Shown piece by piece: positions 45,146 through 52,556 of a DNA stretch of 64,000 nt. Source of the DNA: Acidobacteriota bacterium (lineage in GTDB: Bacteria > Acidobacteriota > Terriglobia > Terriglobales > Acidobacteriaceae); contig JAJYVF010000006.1 in NCBI GenBank assembly GCA_021792135.1, forward strand, positions 116,850 through 180,849, in the 5' to 3' direction. The notes under the pieces were generated by a model. The model had not been told where the DNA came from. It ran no database searches and saw only the letters and a program-made list of their open reading frames with translations. The stretch's first letter is position 1, and each line of letters begins with the position of its first letter. Made by a program: the position numbers and the translations under genes.

Positions 45146-45767
45146 ACATTCATTCGATTCAGGCAAGGGTCGGTTGGCTTCGCTGCCGGGCCGGGAACGG
45201 GTCGGAGCGATGGTTCATTCAGGGGGTTGTGCTTGCAGGTACAGTCGATGCACTGATGCACGGCGCAAGTACCGCAGACAGCCGTGAGCCTGCTGGCAAT
45301 GGCCTTTCGGGCGCGATGAAGCCGCACGCTGGCGTTGTTGGCGGTCATGCTGTGCGCCCTGGCGAAGGACTCCACCGACTGGCCGCCGAGGTCCACCTGC
45401 TCGATAGCGGCGCGGTACTCGGGCTTCAGGCCACGAACGACTTCCTGTATGCAGGTACAGGCCTGGGCCTCGAACTCCGGTTCAAAGCCTTCGCTCCAGC
45501 CCGCGGTCCACTGGTCCAGGGCCCGGGTATGGGCATCGAGACGCCGGTAGTGATCGGCGACCGCGTTTCTGAGGATGCGGTAGAACCAGGCGACGGCGCT
45601 TTCGCTGTCGCGGATCTCGGCTCCGTGTTCGATGGCTTTGAGGTACGCGGCCTGGAGGATGTCCTCCGCGGTGGCCGGATCGGCGACTCTGGGCGCAGGA
45701 ACTGCAGGAATCTGTTGTGCATCTGGGCAAGGCCGGCCGTGATCCGCCGGGATGTTTTCGCTGGCAT
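45091..45767 (-). CDS. CorE-like ECF sigma factor with Cys-rich tail, frameshifted
   Basis: The intact part has ECF region 2 (DPATAEDILQAAYLKA, AWFYRILRNAVADHYRR) and region 4 (GLKPEYRAAIEQVDL, SMTANNASVRLHRARKAI). The C-terminus has CGTCAVHQCIDCTC, a Cys-rich tail like that of CorE-type sigma factors, which bind DNA in response to copper or cadmium. The N-terminal residues (MPAKTSRRIT to FLQFLRP) are in one frame with AGGAG upstream, but region 2 is in another. A single-base shift is needed near 45690-45693. Either the gene is broken, or this is a sequencing error in a CCC run. It lies 85 bases downstream of a metallothionein-like gene. Confidence 0.65.
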
Positions 45768-45851
45768 CGCTGCATCTCCTGCTGGTGAATCGATGCGCCT
45801 GGAGGGGCGGAAGAACCGCCCGCTGCCAGGCAGGATTCCAGCGGGATGGTG

Positions 45852-45986
45852 TTATGCGACGGGGCAGGTGCAACGGGTGCAGGTGCAGACCGGCTTGCAG
45901 GCGCAGATTCCCTTTCCGCAGCTGCAGGCGCCGGGAGCGCACGAGCACCCCTGGGGTGCGGTCTTCTTCTCGGTTTTCGATGCCAT
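45852..45986 (-). CDS. Metallothionein-like Cys-rich peptide
   Basis: This 44-residue gene is below the usual ORF size cutoff. It encodes MASKTEKKTAPQ followed by GCSCAPGACSCGKGICACKP and VCTCTRCTCPVA, with ten Cys arranged mostly as C-x-C and no aromatic residues. That is the composition of a metal-binding metallothionein-like peptide. The ATG has AAGGAG eight bases upstream, and a perfect inverted repeat sits immediately before that site. It is transcribed just ahead of a CorE-like sigma gene, so it may be the target of that regulator. Metal specificity is not determined from sequence. Confidence 0.8.
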   Translation of the reverse strand: MASKTEKKTAPQGCSCAPGACSCGKGICACKPVCTCTRCTCPVA

Positions 45987-46002
45987 GGTGTTTTCTCCTT
46001 CT

Positions 46003-46020
46003 GCGAGGCCGGAGCCTCGC
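46003..46020 (-). promoter_or_regulatory. Perfect hairpin next to metallothionein ribosome-binding site
   Basis: GCGAGGC (46003-46009) pairs with GCCTCGC (46014-46020) across a four-base loop, two bases upstream of the minus-strand AAGGAG (46000-45995). It could be an operator or RNA hairpin controlling translation. Confidence 0.45.
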
Positions 46021-46156
46021 TTCTATCTCTGCTGACGCGGGAGGTCGGGGAATCTTACAGCGGGACCGGAGAGTCCATCACGGTGGGAAAGATGCGGAGG
46101 GAATTTGTAACAGATCGCGAGACTTTATCTCGAAACGGCCGTGGCGCAGTCGCGAA

Positions 46157-46819
46157 TCAGGATCCGGATTCGCGATGGATATTGACGTCGCCGATGCCCA
46201 CGGAAGCTTTGAGGTGAAAACGGCCATTCAAGGAAAAGTCTTCGCTCTGCCCCAGAAAATGGCCGTGAGCGCCCTGGCTCAGGGAATCGCTGATATCGCC
46301 GATGCGGGTGTGGGTTTCGACATGGTCATACTCGTCGGGGCCGGCGACCGCGAGCTTGAGATCCCCGATATCGACATGGAGTTCCTTGTTCCCCTGGATG
46401 CCGCTGATGGTGAGATCGCCGACACCGAGTTGAACTTTAAGCTCCGTCTGCTGCGGAACGTAGACGACAACCGTGGACCCACCGTAGCAGTCGGCGCAAT
46501 GGTCGGAGCTTTTGGGCGTGCGGATATCCAGGGTGGCGCGCTCGGCGGCTACCTCGAAGCGCGTGACCCACGAGGCGAGTGTCTGCGGGTCAGCGGGGCG
46601 TTCGGTTTCGATCTCGAGACGCACGGCTTTGTTTCCGGACACGGGCTGGATGCGGAGATCACCCACGTTGAGCGTCAGGACCAGGGTTCCGCCGGGGGAG
46701 AGCGGCTTTTCGAGGACAAGATGGCCGGGGCTGCTTTCCGCGGGCACTTTTGGGGTCTGGGCGGGCAAAGCGGCGCAGAGGCAAATCGCCAGTGAGGAGG
46801 CTGCGAGGAAGGATTTCAT
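46157..46819 (-). CDS. Secreted protein with DUF4097-like beta-repeat fold
   Basis: The 220-residue protein has a signal peptide (MKSFLAASSLAICLCAALPAQ). The mature part has repeated beta segments such as LVLTLNVGDLRIQPVSGNK, LKVQLGVGDLTISGIQGNK and LKASVGIGDVNIHRESG, typical of right-handed beta-helix or DUF4097-like adhesin folds. A CADCYGG pair may form a disulfide or bind metal. It is upstream of the metallothionein-like gene on the same strand and divergent from gluQ. Function unknown. Confidence 0.7.
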   Translation of the reverse strand: MKSFLAASSLAICLCAALPAQTPKVPAESSPGHLVLEKPLSPGGTLVLTLNVGDLRIQPVSGNKAVRLEIETERPADPQTLASWVTRFEVAAERATLDIRTPKSSDHCADCYGGSTVVVYVPQQTELKVQLGVGDLTISGIQGNKELHVDIGDLKLAVAGPDEYDHVETHTRIGDISDSLSQGAHGHFLGQSEDFSLNGRFHLKASVGIGDVNIHRESGS

Positions 46820-46900
46820 GGGGAACCTCTGCGGGGTATACGGGGGAGACGGGGGAGCGGTTCCGTGTCAGGAAGAGGTGGGCGACGGTAGACTGGCGGC

Positions 46901-47737
46901 GTGACTGCGACGTATCGGGGGCGGCTGGCTCCTTCGCCGACGGGGCTGCTGCACATGGGGCATGCGCGGACGTTCCGGACCGCTTATGAGCGGGCGCGCG
47001 AGGCCGGCGGGGTGCTGGTGCTGCGCAATGAGGACCTCGATCCGCAGCGCTCGCGGCGGGAGTTCGTGGATGCTTTTCTCGAGGATCTGGCGTGGCTGGG
47101 GATCCGGTGGGACGAAGGGCCGGATGTGGGCGGCCCTTATGGGCCATATTCACAGAGCGAGCGGCGGGGATTTTACCTGGACGTGTGGAAGCGGCTGCTG
47201 GCGGGCGGCTTCATTTATCCCTGCACCTGCTCGCGGCGGGAGCTGAGCCGGATCGCGCAGGCTCCGCATGAGGGGGATGAGGGGCCGATGTATCCGGGGA
47301 CGTGCCGGCCTGTTCCCCAGCTGCCGGGCGGTCCGGAGCCGGCGCGCGAGTCTGTGAGCCCCGCGGGGGTGAACTGGCGGTTTCGGGTCCCGGATGGCGA
47401 GGCGGTGACCTTCGAGGACGGGCACTTCGGGCCGCAGCGGTTTGTGGCGGGGCGGGGCTTCGGGGATTTTCTGGTGTGGCGGCGGGATGATGTTCCGGCG
47501 TATCAGCTCGCGGTCGTGGCCGATGACGCGGCAATGCGGATCACGGAAGTGGTGCGCGGCGCGGATCTGCTGCTGTCCACGGCGCGGCAGATTCTGCTGT
47601 ACCGGGCGCTGGGTCTGACGCCCCCGGCGTGGTATCACTGCCCTCTGGTGCTGGATGAGCACGGGGAACGGCTGGCGAAGCGCAGCGATGCGCTGTCGGT
47701 GCGGGCGGAAAGACAGGGGACAGGCAACAGGCAATAG
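46901..47737 (+). CDS. gluQ: Glutamyl-Q tRNA(Asp) synthetase
   Basis: The 278-residue protein is a class I glutamyl-tRNA-synthetase-like enzyme without an anticodon domain. It has LAPSPTGLLHMGHAR (HIGH-type motif) near 9-23, ALLRNEDLD-like DLDPQRSRR and a LAKRSDA motif in place of KMSKS. It also has the zinc-binding Cys pair CTCSRRE with YPGTC, as in Escherichia coli GluQ-RS. It attaches glutamate to queuosine in tRNA(Asp), linking it to queF at 31302. The start is a GTG. Its last residues (ERQGTGNRQ) are encoded by a short degenerate repeat, so the original C-terminus may have been replaced. Confidence 0.88.
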   Translation: MTATYRGRLAPSPTGLLHMGHARTFRTAYERAREAGGVLVLRNEDLDPQRSRREFVDAFLEDLAWLGIRWDEGPDVGGPYGPYSQSERRGFYLDVWKRLLAGGFIYPCTCSRRELSRIAQAPHEGDEGPMYPGTCRPVPQLPGGPEPARESVSPAGVNWRFRVPDGEAVTFEDGHFGPQRFVAGRGFGDFLVWRRDDVPAYQLAVVADDAAMRITEVVRGADLLLSTARQILLYRALGLTPPAWYHCPLVLDEHGERLAKRSDALSVRAERQGTGNRQ

Positions 47738-47745
47738 GGAACAGG
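47715..47745. repeat. Short degenerate repeat at gluQ 3' end
   Basis: ACAGGCAACAGGCAATAGGGAACAGG consists of three imperfect CAGG-CAA-type units, repeated every ~9 bases. Such purine-rich short repeats are often interspersed in acidobacterial genomes (from memory); only this copy is visible here. Confidence 0.35.
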
Positions 47746-47887
47746 TGAGGAAGAAAGGCCCGGCAGGTGGGGCACACCAATTCTCAGGAAATTCACTGCA
47801 GCCGCTGGCCGCAACGATACGCAGGGACAGCACAAGGGCACTGGGCAGAGACGGCACTGGGCGGAAGAATCCGCGGAACCGAGGGGT

Positions 47888-48049
47888 TCAGGCGGTCTCT
47901 TCTTCTTCCTCGCCCTGCAATTCCTCGATGGCCATATCGCGGAACTCGTTGGAATCGAAGACTTCGCCGCAGTCCAGACACTCGACGAATTCGGCATCGT
48001 CCTCGCGCGCTACCACGCGAACCTTAGGGTGCTTGCAGACCGTATTCAT
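47888..48049 (-). CDS. 53-residue acidic zinc-ribbon-like protein
   Basis: This small gene encodes MNTVCKHPKVRV, then FVECLDCGEVFDSNEF and an acidic tail (GEEEEETA). The C-x-x-H (CKH) and C-x-x-C pairs could bind one zinc ion, like a small zinc ribbon. A sigma-70-type promoter (TTGACA, 16 bases, TACAAT) lies at 48087-48114 on the minus strand, about 40 bases upstream of the ATG, supporting expression. It is divergent from gatC. Function is unknown; it resembles small conserved acidobacterial proteins by memory only. Confidence 0.75.
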   Translation of the reverse strand: MNTVCKHPKVRVVAREDDAEFVECLDCGEVFDSNEFRDMAIEELQGEEEEETA

Positions 48050-48086
48050 GGGTTTTGAAGGTGCCAAAGAAAAGAGTATGGGGCAG

Positions 48087-48114
48087 ATTGTATCCGGGAG
48101 GGGTGTTCTGTCAA
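48087..48114 (-). promoter_or_regulatory. Sigma-70 promoter of the 53-residue protein gene
   Basis: On the minus strand TTGACA (48114-48109) and TACAAT (48092-48087) are separated by 16 bases. Both boxes are near-perfect. Transcription would begin about 30 bases before the ATG at 48049. Confidence 0.7.
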
Positions 48115-48159
48115 CAGCGATCTTGAGTGGTGCTCATGACTGCCTGGTACACTGGTGCC

Positions 48160-48495
48160 ATGCCGGAAGCGGAACGGGTTTCACTCGAAGATGTGCGGCG
48201 CGTCGCGGAACTGGGATATCTGGAACTGACGCCGGAGGAAGAGACGCGCATGCAGCGCGATCTGAACGCCATTCTGGATTACGTGGCGCAGCTGGGCGAG
48301 CTGGATACGGCCGAGGTGGCGCCGATGGCGCAGGTATCGGAGGTGCTGGCTGCGGACGCCGAGGTGGCGCCGGAGAGGCTTTCCGTGCTGCGCGAGGACG
48401 CGGCAGGGCCGTGCCTGGACCGGGAGCGGGTGATGGCGACGGCTCCGGAGACGGATGGCGTGTTTTTCAAGGTTCCGAAGGTGATTGAGCGATGA
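48160..48495 (+). CDS. gatC: Aspartyl/glutamyl-tRNA amidotransferase subunit C
   Basis: The 111-residue protein has the GatC pattern: [21 protein letters not shown] near 5-25, [21 protein letters not shown], and C-terminal [11 protein letters not shown]. GatC stabilises the GatA-GatB amidotransferase that converts misacylated Glu-tRNA(Gln) or Asp-tRNA(Asn). The ATG at 48160 fits family length; an ATG at 48136 and another at 48127 would extend it. The stop overlaps the gatA start (ATGA), so translation is coupled. gatB is not in the window. Confidence 0.9.
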   Translation: MPEAERVSLEDVRRVAELGYLELTPEEETRMQRDLNAILDYVAQLGELDTAEVAPMAQVSEVLAADAEVAPERLSVLREDAAGPCLDRERVMATAPETDGVFFKVPKVIER

Positions 48496-49934
48496 CAACG
48501 GTGGCAGCGGCAGAGTCGATCGACAGCATTCGCGCGGCGATTGCGGCCGGCGAGCGGACGGCAACGGCGGTGGCGGAGAGCTGCCTCGATCGCATCGCGC
48601 AGGCAGACGCGCAGGTCCATGCGTTTCTGAGTGTGGATCGGGAGTTTGCGCTGGCGCAGGCGCGCAGCATCGACGAGCGTGCCGCGAAGGGCGAGGAGCT
48701 GCCGGTGCTGGCGGGCGTGCCCATCGGGATCAAGGACGTTCTGACGCTGGAGGGCTTTCCGGCGACGGCGGGATCGAAGATCCTGGAGGGTTATCGGCCA
48801 CCCTACACGGCGACGGCGGTGCGGAAGCTGGCCGAGGCGGGCGCGGTGTTCCCCGGAAAGCTGAACTGCGATGAATTCGCGATGGGCTCGTCGAACGAGA
48901 ACTCCGCGTATGGGCCGGTGCACAATCCGCATGCCCTGGACCGGGTGCCGGGCGGATCGAGCGGCGGGTCGGCCGCGGCGGTGGCCGCGGGGATGGTTCC
49001 AGCGACACTGGGCACGGATACCGGGGGATCGATCCGCCAGCCAGCCTCGTTCTGTGGAGTGGTGGGTGTGCTGCCGACCTACGGGCGGGTTTCGCGGTAC
49101 GGGCTGATTGCGTTTGCCTCTTCGCTGGACCGGGTGGGGCCGTTTGCGGGGAGTGTTCGCGATGCGGCGACGGTGCTGGGGGTGATTGCGGGGCAGGATC
49201 CGATGGACGCGACCTCTTCACCGCTGCCGGTGCCGGATTACAAGGCCGATCTGGACAGGGGCGTGAAGGGGATGCGGATCGGCGTGCCGGCGGAGTATTT
49301 TGCCGAGGGCCTGGACGCCGAGGTGCGCAGTGCGATTGAGGGTGGCATTGAGAAGCTGCGGGCCGAAGGCGCGGAGATCAAGGCGATTTCGCTGCCGCAT
49401 ACGCAGTATGCGATTCCGGCCTACTACGTGATTGCGACGGCGGAAGCCAGCTCGAATCTGGCGCGCTTCGACGGCGTGCGGTATGGGTTCCGGGCACCGA
49501 AGGCGGATACGCTGGCGGCGATGTACCGGCGGACGCGGGATCTGGGCTTTGGCGCGGAGGTGAAGCGGCGGATCCTGCTGGGCACGTACGTGCTGAGTCA
49601 CGGCTATTACGACGCCTATTACCGCAAGGCGCAGCAGGTGCGGCGGCTGCTGACGGAGGATTTCCTGAAGGCGTTCGGCGAGGTGGATGCGATTGTGACG
49701 CCGACCGCGCCGACGCCGGCGTTTCGGATCGGCGAGAAGGCGGACGATCCGGTTTCCATGTATCTGGCGGATATCTACACCGTCACGGCGAGCCTGGCGG
49801 GGATCTGCGGCGTGTCGGTTCCGTGCGGGAAGTCGCGGGAGGGGCTGCCGATCGGGATGCAGATCCTGGGGCGGCATTTCGACGAGGGGACGATCTTTCG
49901 CGTGGGGCGGGCGGTGGAAAGGCTGTCCGCGTAG
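48492..49934 (+). CDS. gatA: Aspartyl/glutamyl-tRNA amidotransferase subunit A
   Basis: The 480-residue amidase-signature protein is the glutaminase subunit of the GatCAB complex. Its catalytic triad is Lys in GIKDVL, Ser in [15 protein letters not shown] and nucleophile Ser in [12 protein letters not shown]. It hydrolyses glutamine and passes ammonia to GatB for tRNA-dependent amidation. The start overlaps gatC by four bases, giving a confident start. This genome therefore likely makes Gln-tRNA or Asn-tRNA by the indirect route, although the GlnRS status is not visible here. Confidence 0.95.
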   Translation: MTTVAAAESIDSIRAAIAAGERTATAVAESCLDRIAQADAQVHAFLSVDREFALAQARSIDERAAKGEELPVLAGVPIGIKDVLTLEGFPATAGSKILEGYRPPYTATAVRKLAEAGAVFPGKLNCDEFAMGSSNENSAYGPVHNPHALDRVPGGSSGGSAAAVAAGMVPATLGTDTGGSIRQPASFCGVVGVLPTYGRVSRYGLIAFASSLDRVGPFAGSVRDAATVLGVIAGQDPMDATSSPLPVPDYKADLDRGVKGMRIGVPAEYFAEGLDAEVRSAIEGGIEKLRAEGAEIKAISLPHTQYAIPAYYVIATAEASSNLARFDGVRYGFRAPKADTLAAMYRRTRDLGFGAEVKRRILLGTYVLSHGYYDAYYRKAQQVRRLLTEDFLKAFGEVDAIVTPTAPTPAFRIGEKADDPVSMYLADIYTVTASLAGICGVSVPCGKSREGLPIGMQILGRHFDEGTIFRVGRAVERLSA

Positions 49935-49961
49935 CCTGGCTGGGGCGCGGCATGAGAATCC

Positions 49962-50897
49962 ATGGATGACCTTCCTCGCCGCGATGTGACGTGGGTCTTT
50001 CTGGGCCCGCAGAGGCTGCGGGCAGGCTGGGCGGTGCTGCTGTTTGCAGGTTTTTGGTGGATGCTGCTGAACGCCACTGGGTTTCTGATCGGCCCGCTTC
50101 TTCACATCGATCCCGATGCGCCGCTGACGCCGCTGAGCGCTCTCACGGTGGAGGTGTGGCAGCTTGGTTCGGCAATTGCGGCGACCCTGGTTATGTCGCT
50201 GCTCGAACGCAAACCAGCGCTTTCATATGGATATTCCGGAAGGGCAAGGGGCGCGCGCTTCTTCTTCGGGATGGTCTGGGGCTTCGTCGCGATCTCCGTG
50301 CTGGTGCTGGCGCTGTGGCGGCTCGGCTATGTTTCATTGGAAAAGCCGGTGGTCGGTGCGGGATACGCGCTGCACCACGCGGCGCTGTGGGGACTGGTCT
50401 TTCTCCTGACGGGCTTCTTTGAGGAGTCGCTCTTTCGCGGATATGCGCAGTTCACACTGGCGCGGGGCATTGGCTTCTGGTGGGGCGCGCTGCTGGTCGC
50501 GGCGCTGTTTGGAGTTTTCCATCACGCGAACCCGGGCGAGTCGCCGGTAGGGTTGGTGGCGGCGGGCTCAGTGGGTCTGGTCTTCTGCCTGAGCCTCTGG
50601 TACACCGGGTCGCTGTGGTGGGCGGTGGGTTTTCATGCGGCGTGGGACTGGGGGCAAACCTTCTTCTATGGGACCGCGGACAGCGGGATGGTGGCTCAGG
50701 GTCACTGGCTGCGGGAGCAGCCAGCGGGCGCAGTTCTGTGGAGCGGGGGCTCAACCGGGCCGGAGGGTAGTGTGCTGATTCTGCCTCTGCTGGCGGTCAT
50801 TGCGCTGGGGATGTGGCTTTGGTGGGGGCGGCGGCTGCGGTCGCCGTTTGCGGGCGGGGCGTGGAGGGCGATGGATCCGCGCGATCCCACCGATTGA
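49962..50897 (+). CDS. CPBP-family intramembrane metalloprotease
   Basis: The 311-residue protein has about seven membrane helices and the CPBP (CAAX prenyl protease-like) signature. The signature reads FEESLFRGY (EExxxR) near 155-165, FGVFHHANPGE with the second His, and a WAVGFHAAWDW segment. The family includes bacteriocin-maturation and immunity-like membrane proteases. The substrate is unknown. It is 28 bases downstream of gatA on the same strand. The next region holds repeat-like DNA. Confidence 0.87.
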   Translation: MDDLPRRDVTWVFLGPQRLRAGWAVLLFAGFWWMLLNATGFLIGPLLHIDPDAPLTPLSALTVEVWQLGSAIAATLVMSLLERKPALSYGYSGRARGARFFFGMVWGFVAISVLVLALWRLGYVSLEKPVVGAGYALHHAALWGLVFLLTGFFEESLFRGYAQFTLARGIGFWWGALLVAALFGVFHHANPGESPVGLVAAGSVGLVFCLSLWYTGSLWWAVGFHAAWDWGQTFFYGTADSGMVAQGHWLREQPAGAVLWSGGSTGPEGSVLILPLLAVIALGMWLWWGRRLRSPFAGGAWRAMDPRDPTD

Positions 50898-51235
50898 GCA
50901 ACCCGGCAGCACAATAATTGCGGAACAGAACCGCTGTATGCCAATTATTGCCCGAAACTTCCTAATTGCCGAGTGCCCACGCCTCTCCCACCTTTGCGTT
51001 GTCATCCCGAAGCGAGCGCCTTGGGCCCCCATCGCAGATGGGTAGGCGAGCGAGGAATCCGCGGTTGCTTTTTGCTTCCCGCGCCCCGAAACTCCCGTAT
51101 GACCGCACGGCAACGATCGAGGTTTCAGACGGCAAATGCGGAGCCAAGGATGTCGCCGAAGGCGCCAGGCTCGGCTGGTCAGATTTTGTACAGGAGAATT
51201 GAACCAGCAGAGGCTTTCCTTCGACCTATAGGCAA
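50898..51235. repeat. Repeat-like intergenic DNA upstream of ECF sigma gene
   Basis: These 338 bases lack a gene. The segment around 50993-51085 (TTGTCATCCCGAAGCGAGCG ... GAATCCGCGGTTGCTTTTTGC) looks like the interspersed elements found between acidobacterial genes, as I recall them. It contains a hairpin CCCATC/GATGGG (51028-51033 with 51037-51042). Only one copy is visible in the window. Confidence 0.4.
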
Positions 51236-51802
51236 ATGCCAAATCAAGAAGAGGATCGGCTCCAGTTTGAGTGGCTTGCTCTCCGCTGTCAGGCTGGCGA
51301 TCCGGACGGATTTGCGGACCTGATCGCGGTCATGGAAAAGCCGCTGCTTTTCTATGCAGCGAGCCTTACCGGGAATCAGGACACAGCGCTCGATGTCCTT
51401 CAGGATGTCTGGCTCAAAGTGGTTCGCGGCATCCGAAGGCTGAAAGACCCCAGCTCTATCAAGCCCTGGCTCTACGCGATCACCCACGGCGTCGCTGTCG
51501 ATCGGATTCGCCGTGACTACAAACGCGATAAGGCTGAGCAATCGCAACTGGACGACGCGCTCAACAATGAAGAGCCGTCCTTCGGCGAAGAAGATGCAAC
51601 CGCCATTCGGGATGCGCTGAGCCGCCTTGGTGTGAAACACCGTGAAGTTCTTGTTCTCCATTTTCTACGGGACCTTTCTATCCCGGAAATCGCCGGCATC
51701 GTCGGCTGCTCGGAGGGCACCGTCAAGTCGCGAATCCACTATGCGAAACGGCAACTGAAACAGATTCTCGAAGGAGAGAAACATGGCACAACCATCAAAT
51801 GA
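51236..51802 (+). CDS. ECF-type RNA polymerase sigma factor
   Basis: The 188-residue protein has sigma region 2 (ALDVLQDVWLKVVRGIRRLKDPSSIKPWLYAI) and region 4 (ALSRLGVKHREVLVLHFLRDLSIPEIAGIVGCSEGTVKSRIHYAKRQLKQ) and no long C-terminal extension. It directs RNA polymerase to a stress or signalling regulon. The stop overlaps the next gene by 20 bases, so the two are coupled. Its upstream DNA is repeat-like. The promoter motif recognised by this sigma factor is not known. Confidence 0.9.
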   Translation: MPNQEEDRLQFEWLALRCQAGDPDGFADLIAVMEKPLLFYAASLTGNQDTALDVLQDVWLKVVRGIRRLKDPSSIKPWLYAITHGVAVDRIRRDYKRDKAEQSQLDDALNNEEPSFGEEDATAIRDALSRLGVKHREVLVLHFLRDLSIPEIAGIVGCSEGTVKSRIHYAKRQLKQILEGEKHGTTIK

Positions 51803-52160
51803 CGTGCGCGAACGCCTGCTTGCGGCATTGCCGCAGCCGGAAAACCTCGCCGCCTATCGTGAACAGACCGCAGCTTTGCTGGCAAAGCATGCGCGAGCCC
51901 TTCGCGCGGATAGATTCACGGCAGGCTTCTTCGCCTTCCTCGCCCTTGCCCTGTCGTTTCTCTGGAACCACGGCCCCTGGCAGCCGGGCACAGTGGCCCT
52001 TCACGGGCTCCAGGTCGGCATGGCCGTATTGTTCTTCATGGCCATGATTTACATGCTGCGCGGGGAGATCTATACGGTCCAGATCGGCACTCTCAGGGAA
52101 ATCAAGCAAGTTCAGCTTCAGATTCTCGAATTACAGGCGTCGCTGCGAAAGGAGCCATAG
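51783..52160 (+). CDS. Small membrane protein, putative anti-sigma partner
   Basis: The 125-residue protein has a soluble N-terminus (residues 1-45), two membrane helices (about 47-65 and 75-93) and a C-terminal coiled-coil segment (IGTLREIKQVQLQILELQ). It overlaps the sigma gene by 20 bases with ATG at 51783, a common arrangement for anti-sigma factors. It lacks the zinc-binding HxxxCxxC motif of the usual ECF anti-sigma domain, so its role is inferred from context only. Confidence 0.65.
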   Translation: MAQPSNDVRERLLAALPQPENLAAYREQTAALLAKHARALRADRFTAGFFAFLALALSFLWNHGPWQPGTVALHGLQVGMAVLFFMAMIYMLRGEIYTVQIGTLREIKQVQLQILELQASLRKEP

Positions 52161-52556
52161 CATAAAACCGTCGCGATCTGCCGTCGGAGCGTGAAGTTTT
52201 CGTTTGTTGGTGTAACACCGGCTTTGCGGAAGTTTCGTGCTGCCGGTGCTCAGGCGCTAAAACCCGATCCCTTTGAGTGCTTTTTCCGCACGACTGAGGT
52301 CGTTCCCTGTTACAAACTACAACCTTCAGTGCCGTTTTTGCCGAGTGACCGCTCGCCGGGAGTCTCGGCTGCAGGGAGCTCGTATTCACGGTTCTGGGGG
52401 TCACCCGTAGCACAAGAAGCCCTGTAGGCCCGCGGATTCGAGCCGTTTAGCGGAGAGCTCCTGTGCCAGGAGCACAACTGAGCCGCGCCCCTTCAAAGGA
52501 AGTAGCTTTTCGGCGAGTCGTGAGAAGTGGGCGCTAAAGCCGCCTGGCCCCAGCCA
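52161..52556. repeat. Repeat-like intergenic DNA after ECF module
   Basis: These 396 bases carry no supported gene. GCGCTAAA occurs at 52254 and 52531 (GCGCTAAAACCC, GCGCTAAAGCCG). The stretch CGCACGACTGAGGTCGTTCCC and CGCCCCTTCAAAGGAAGTAG resemble interspersed acidobacterial repeats known to me from memory. A degenerate copy of such an element is the best reading. Confidence 0.4.

Noticed and set aside
50993..51085. A mobile element or IS end
   Set aside because: No transposase, terminal inverted repeats or target duplication visible; only a repeat-like stretch recalled from related genomes.
52191..52427. A 78-codon plus-strand frame in the repeat-like region after the ECF module
   Set aside because: No ribosome-binding site, no domain, and the DNA resembles an interspersed repeat.
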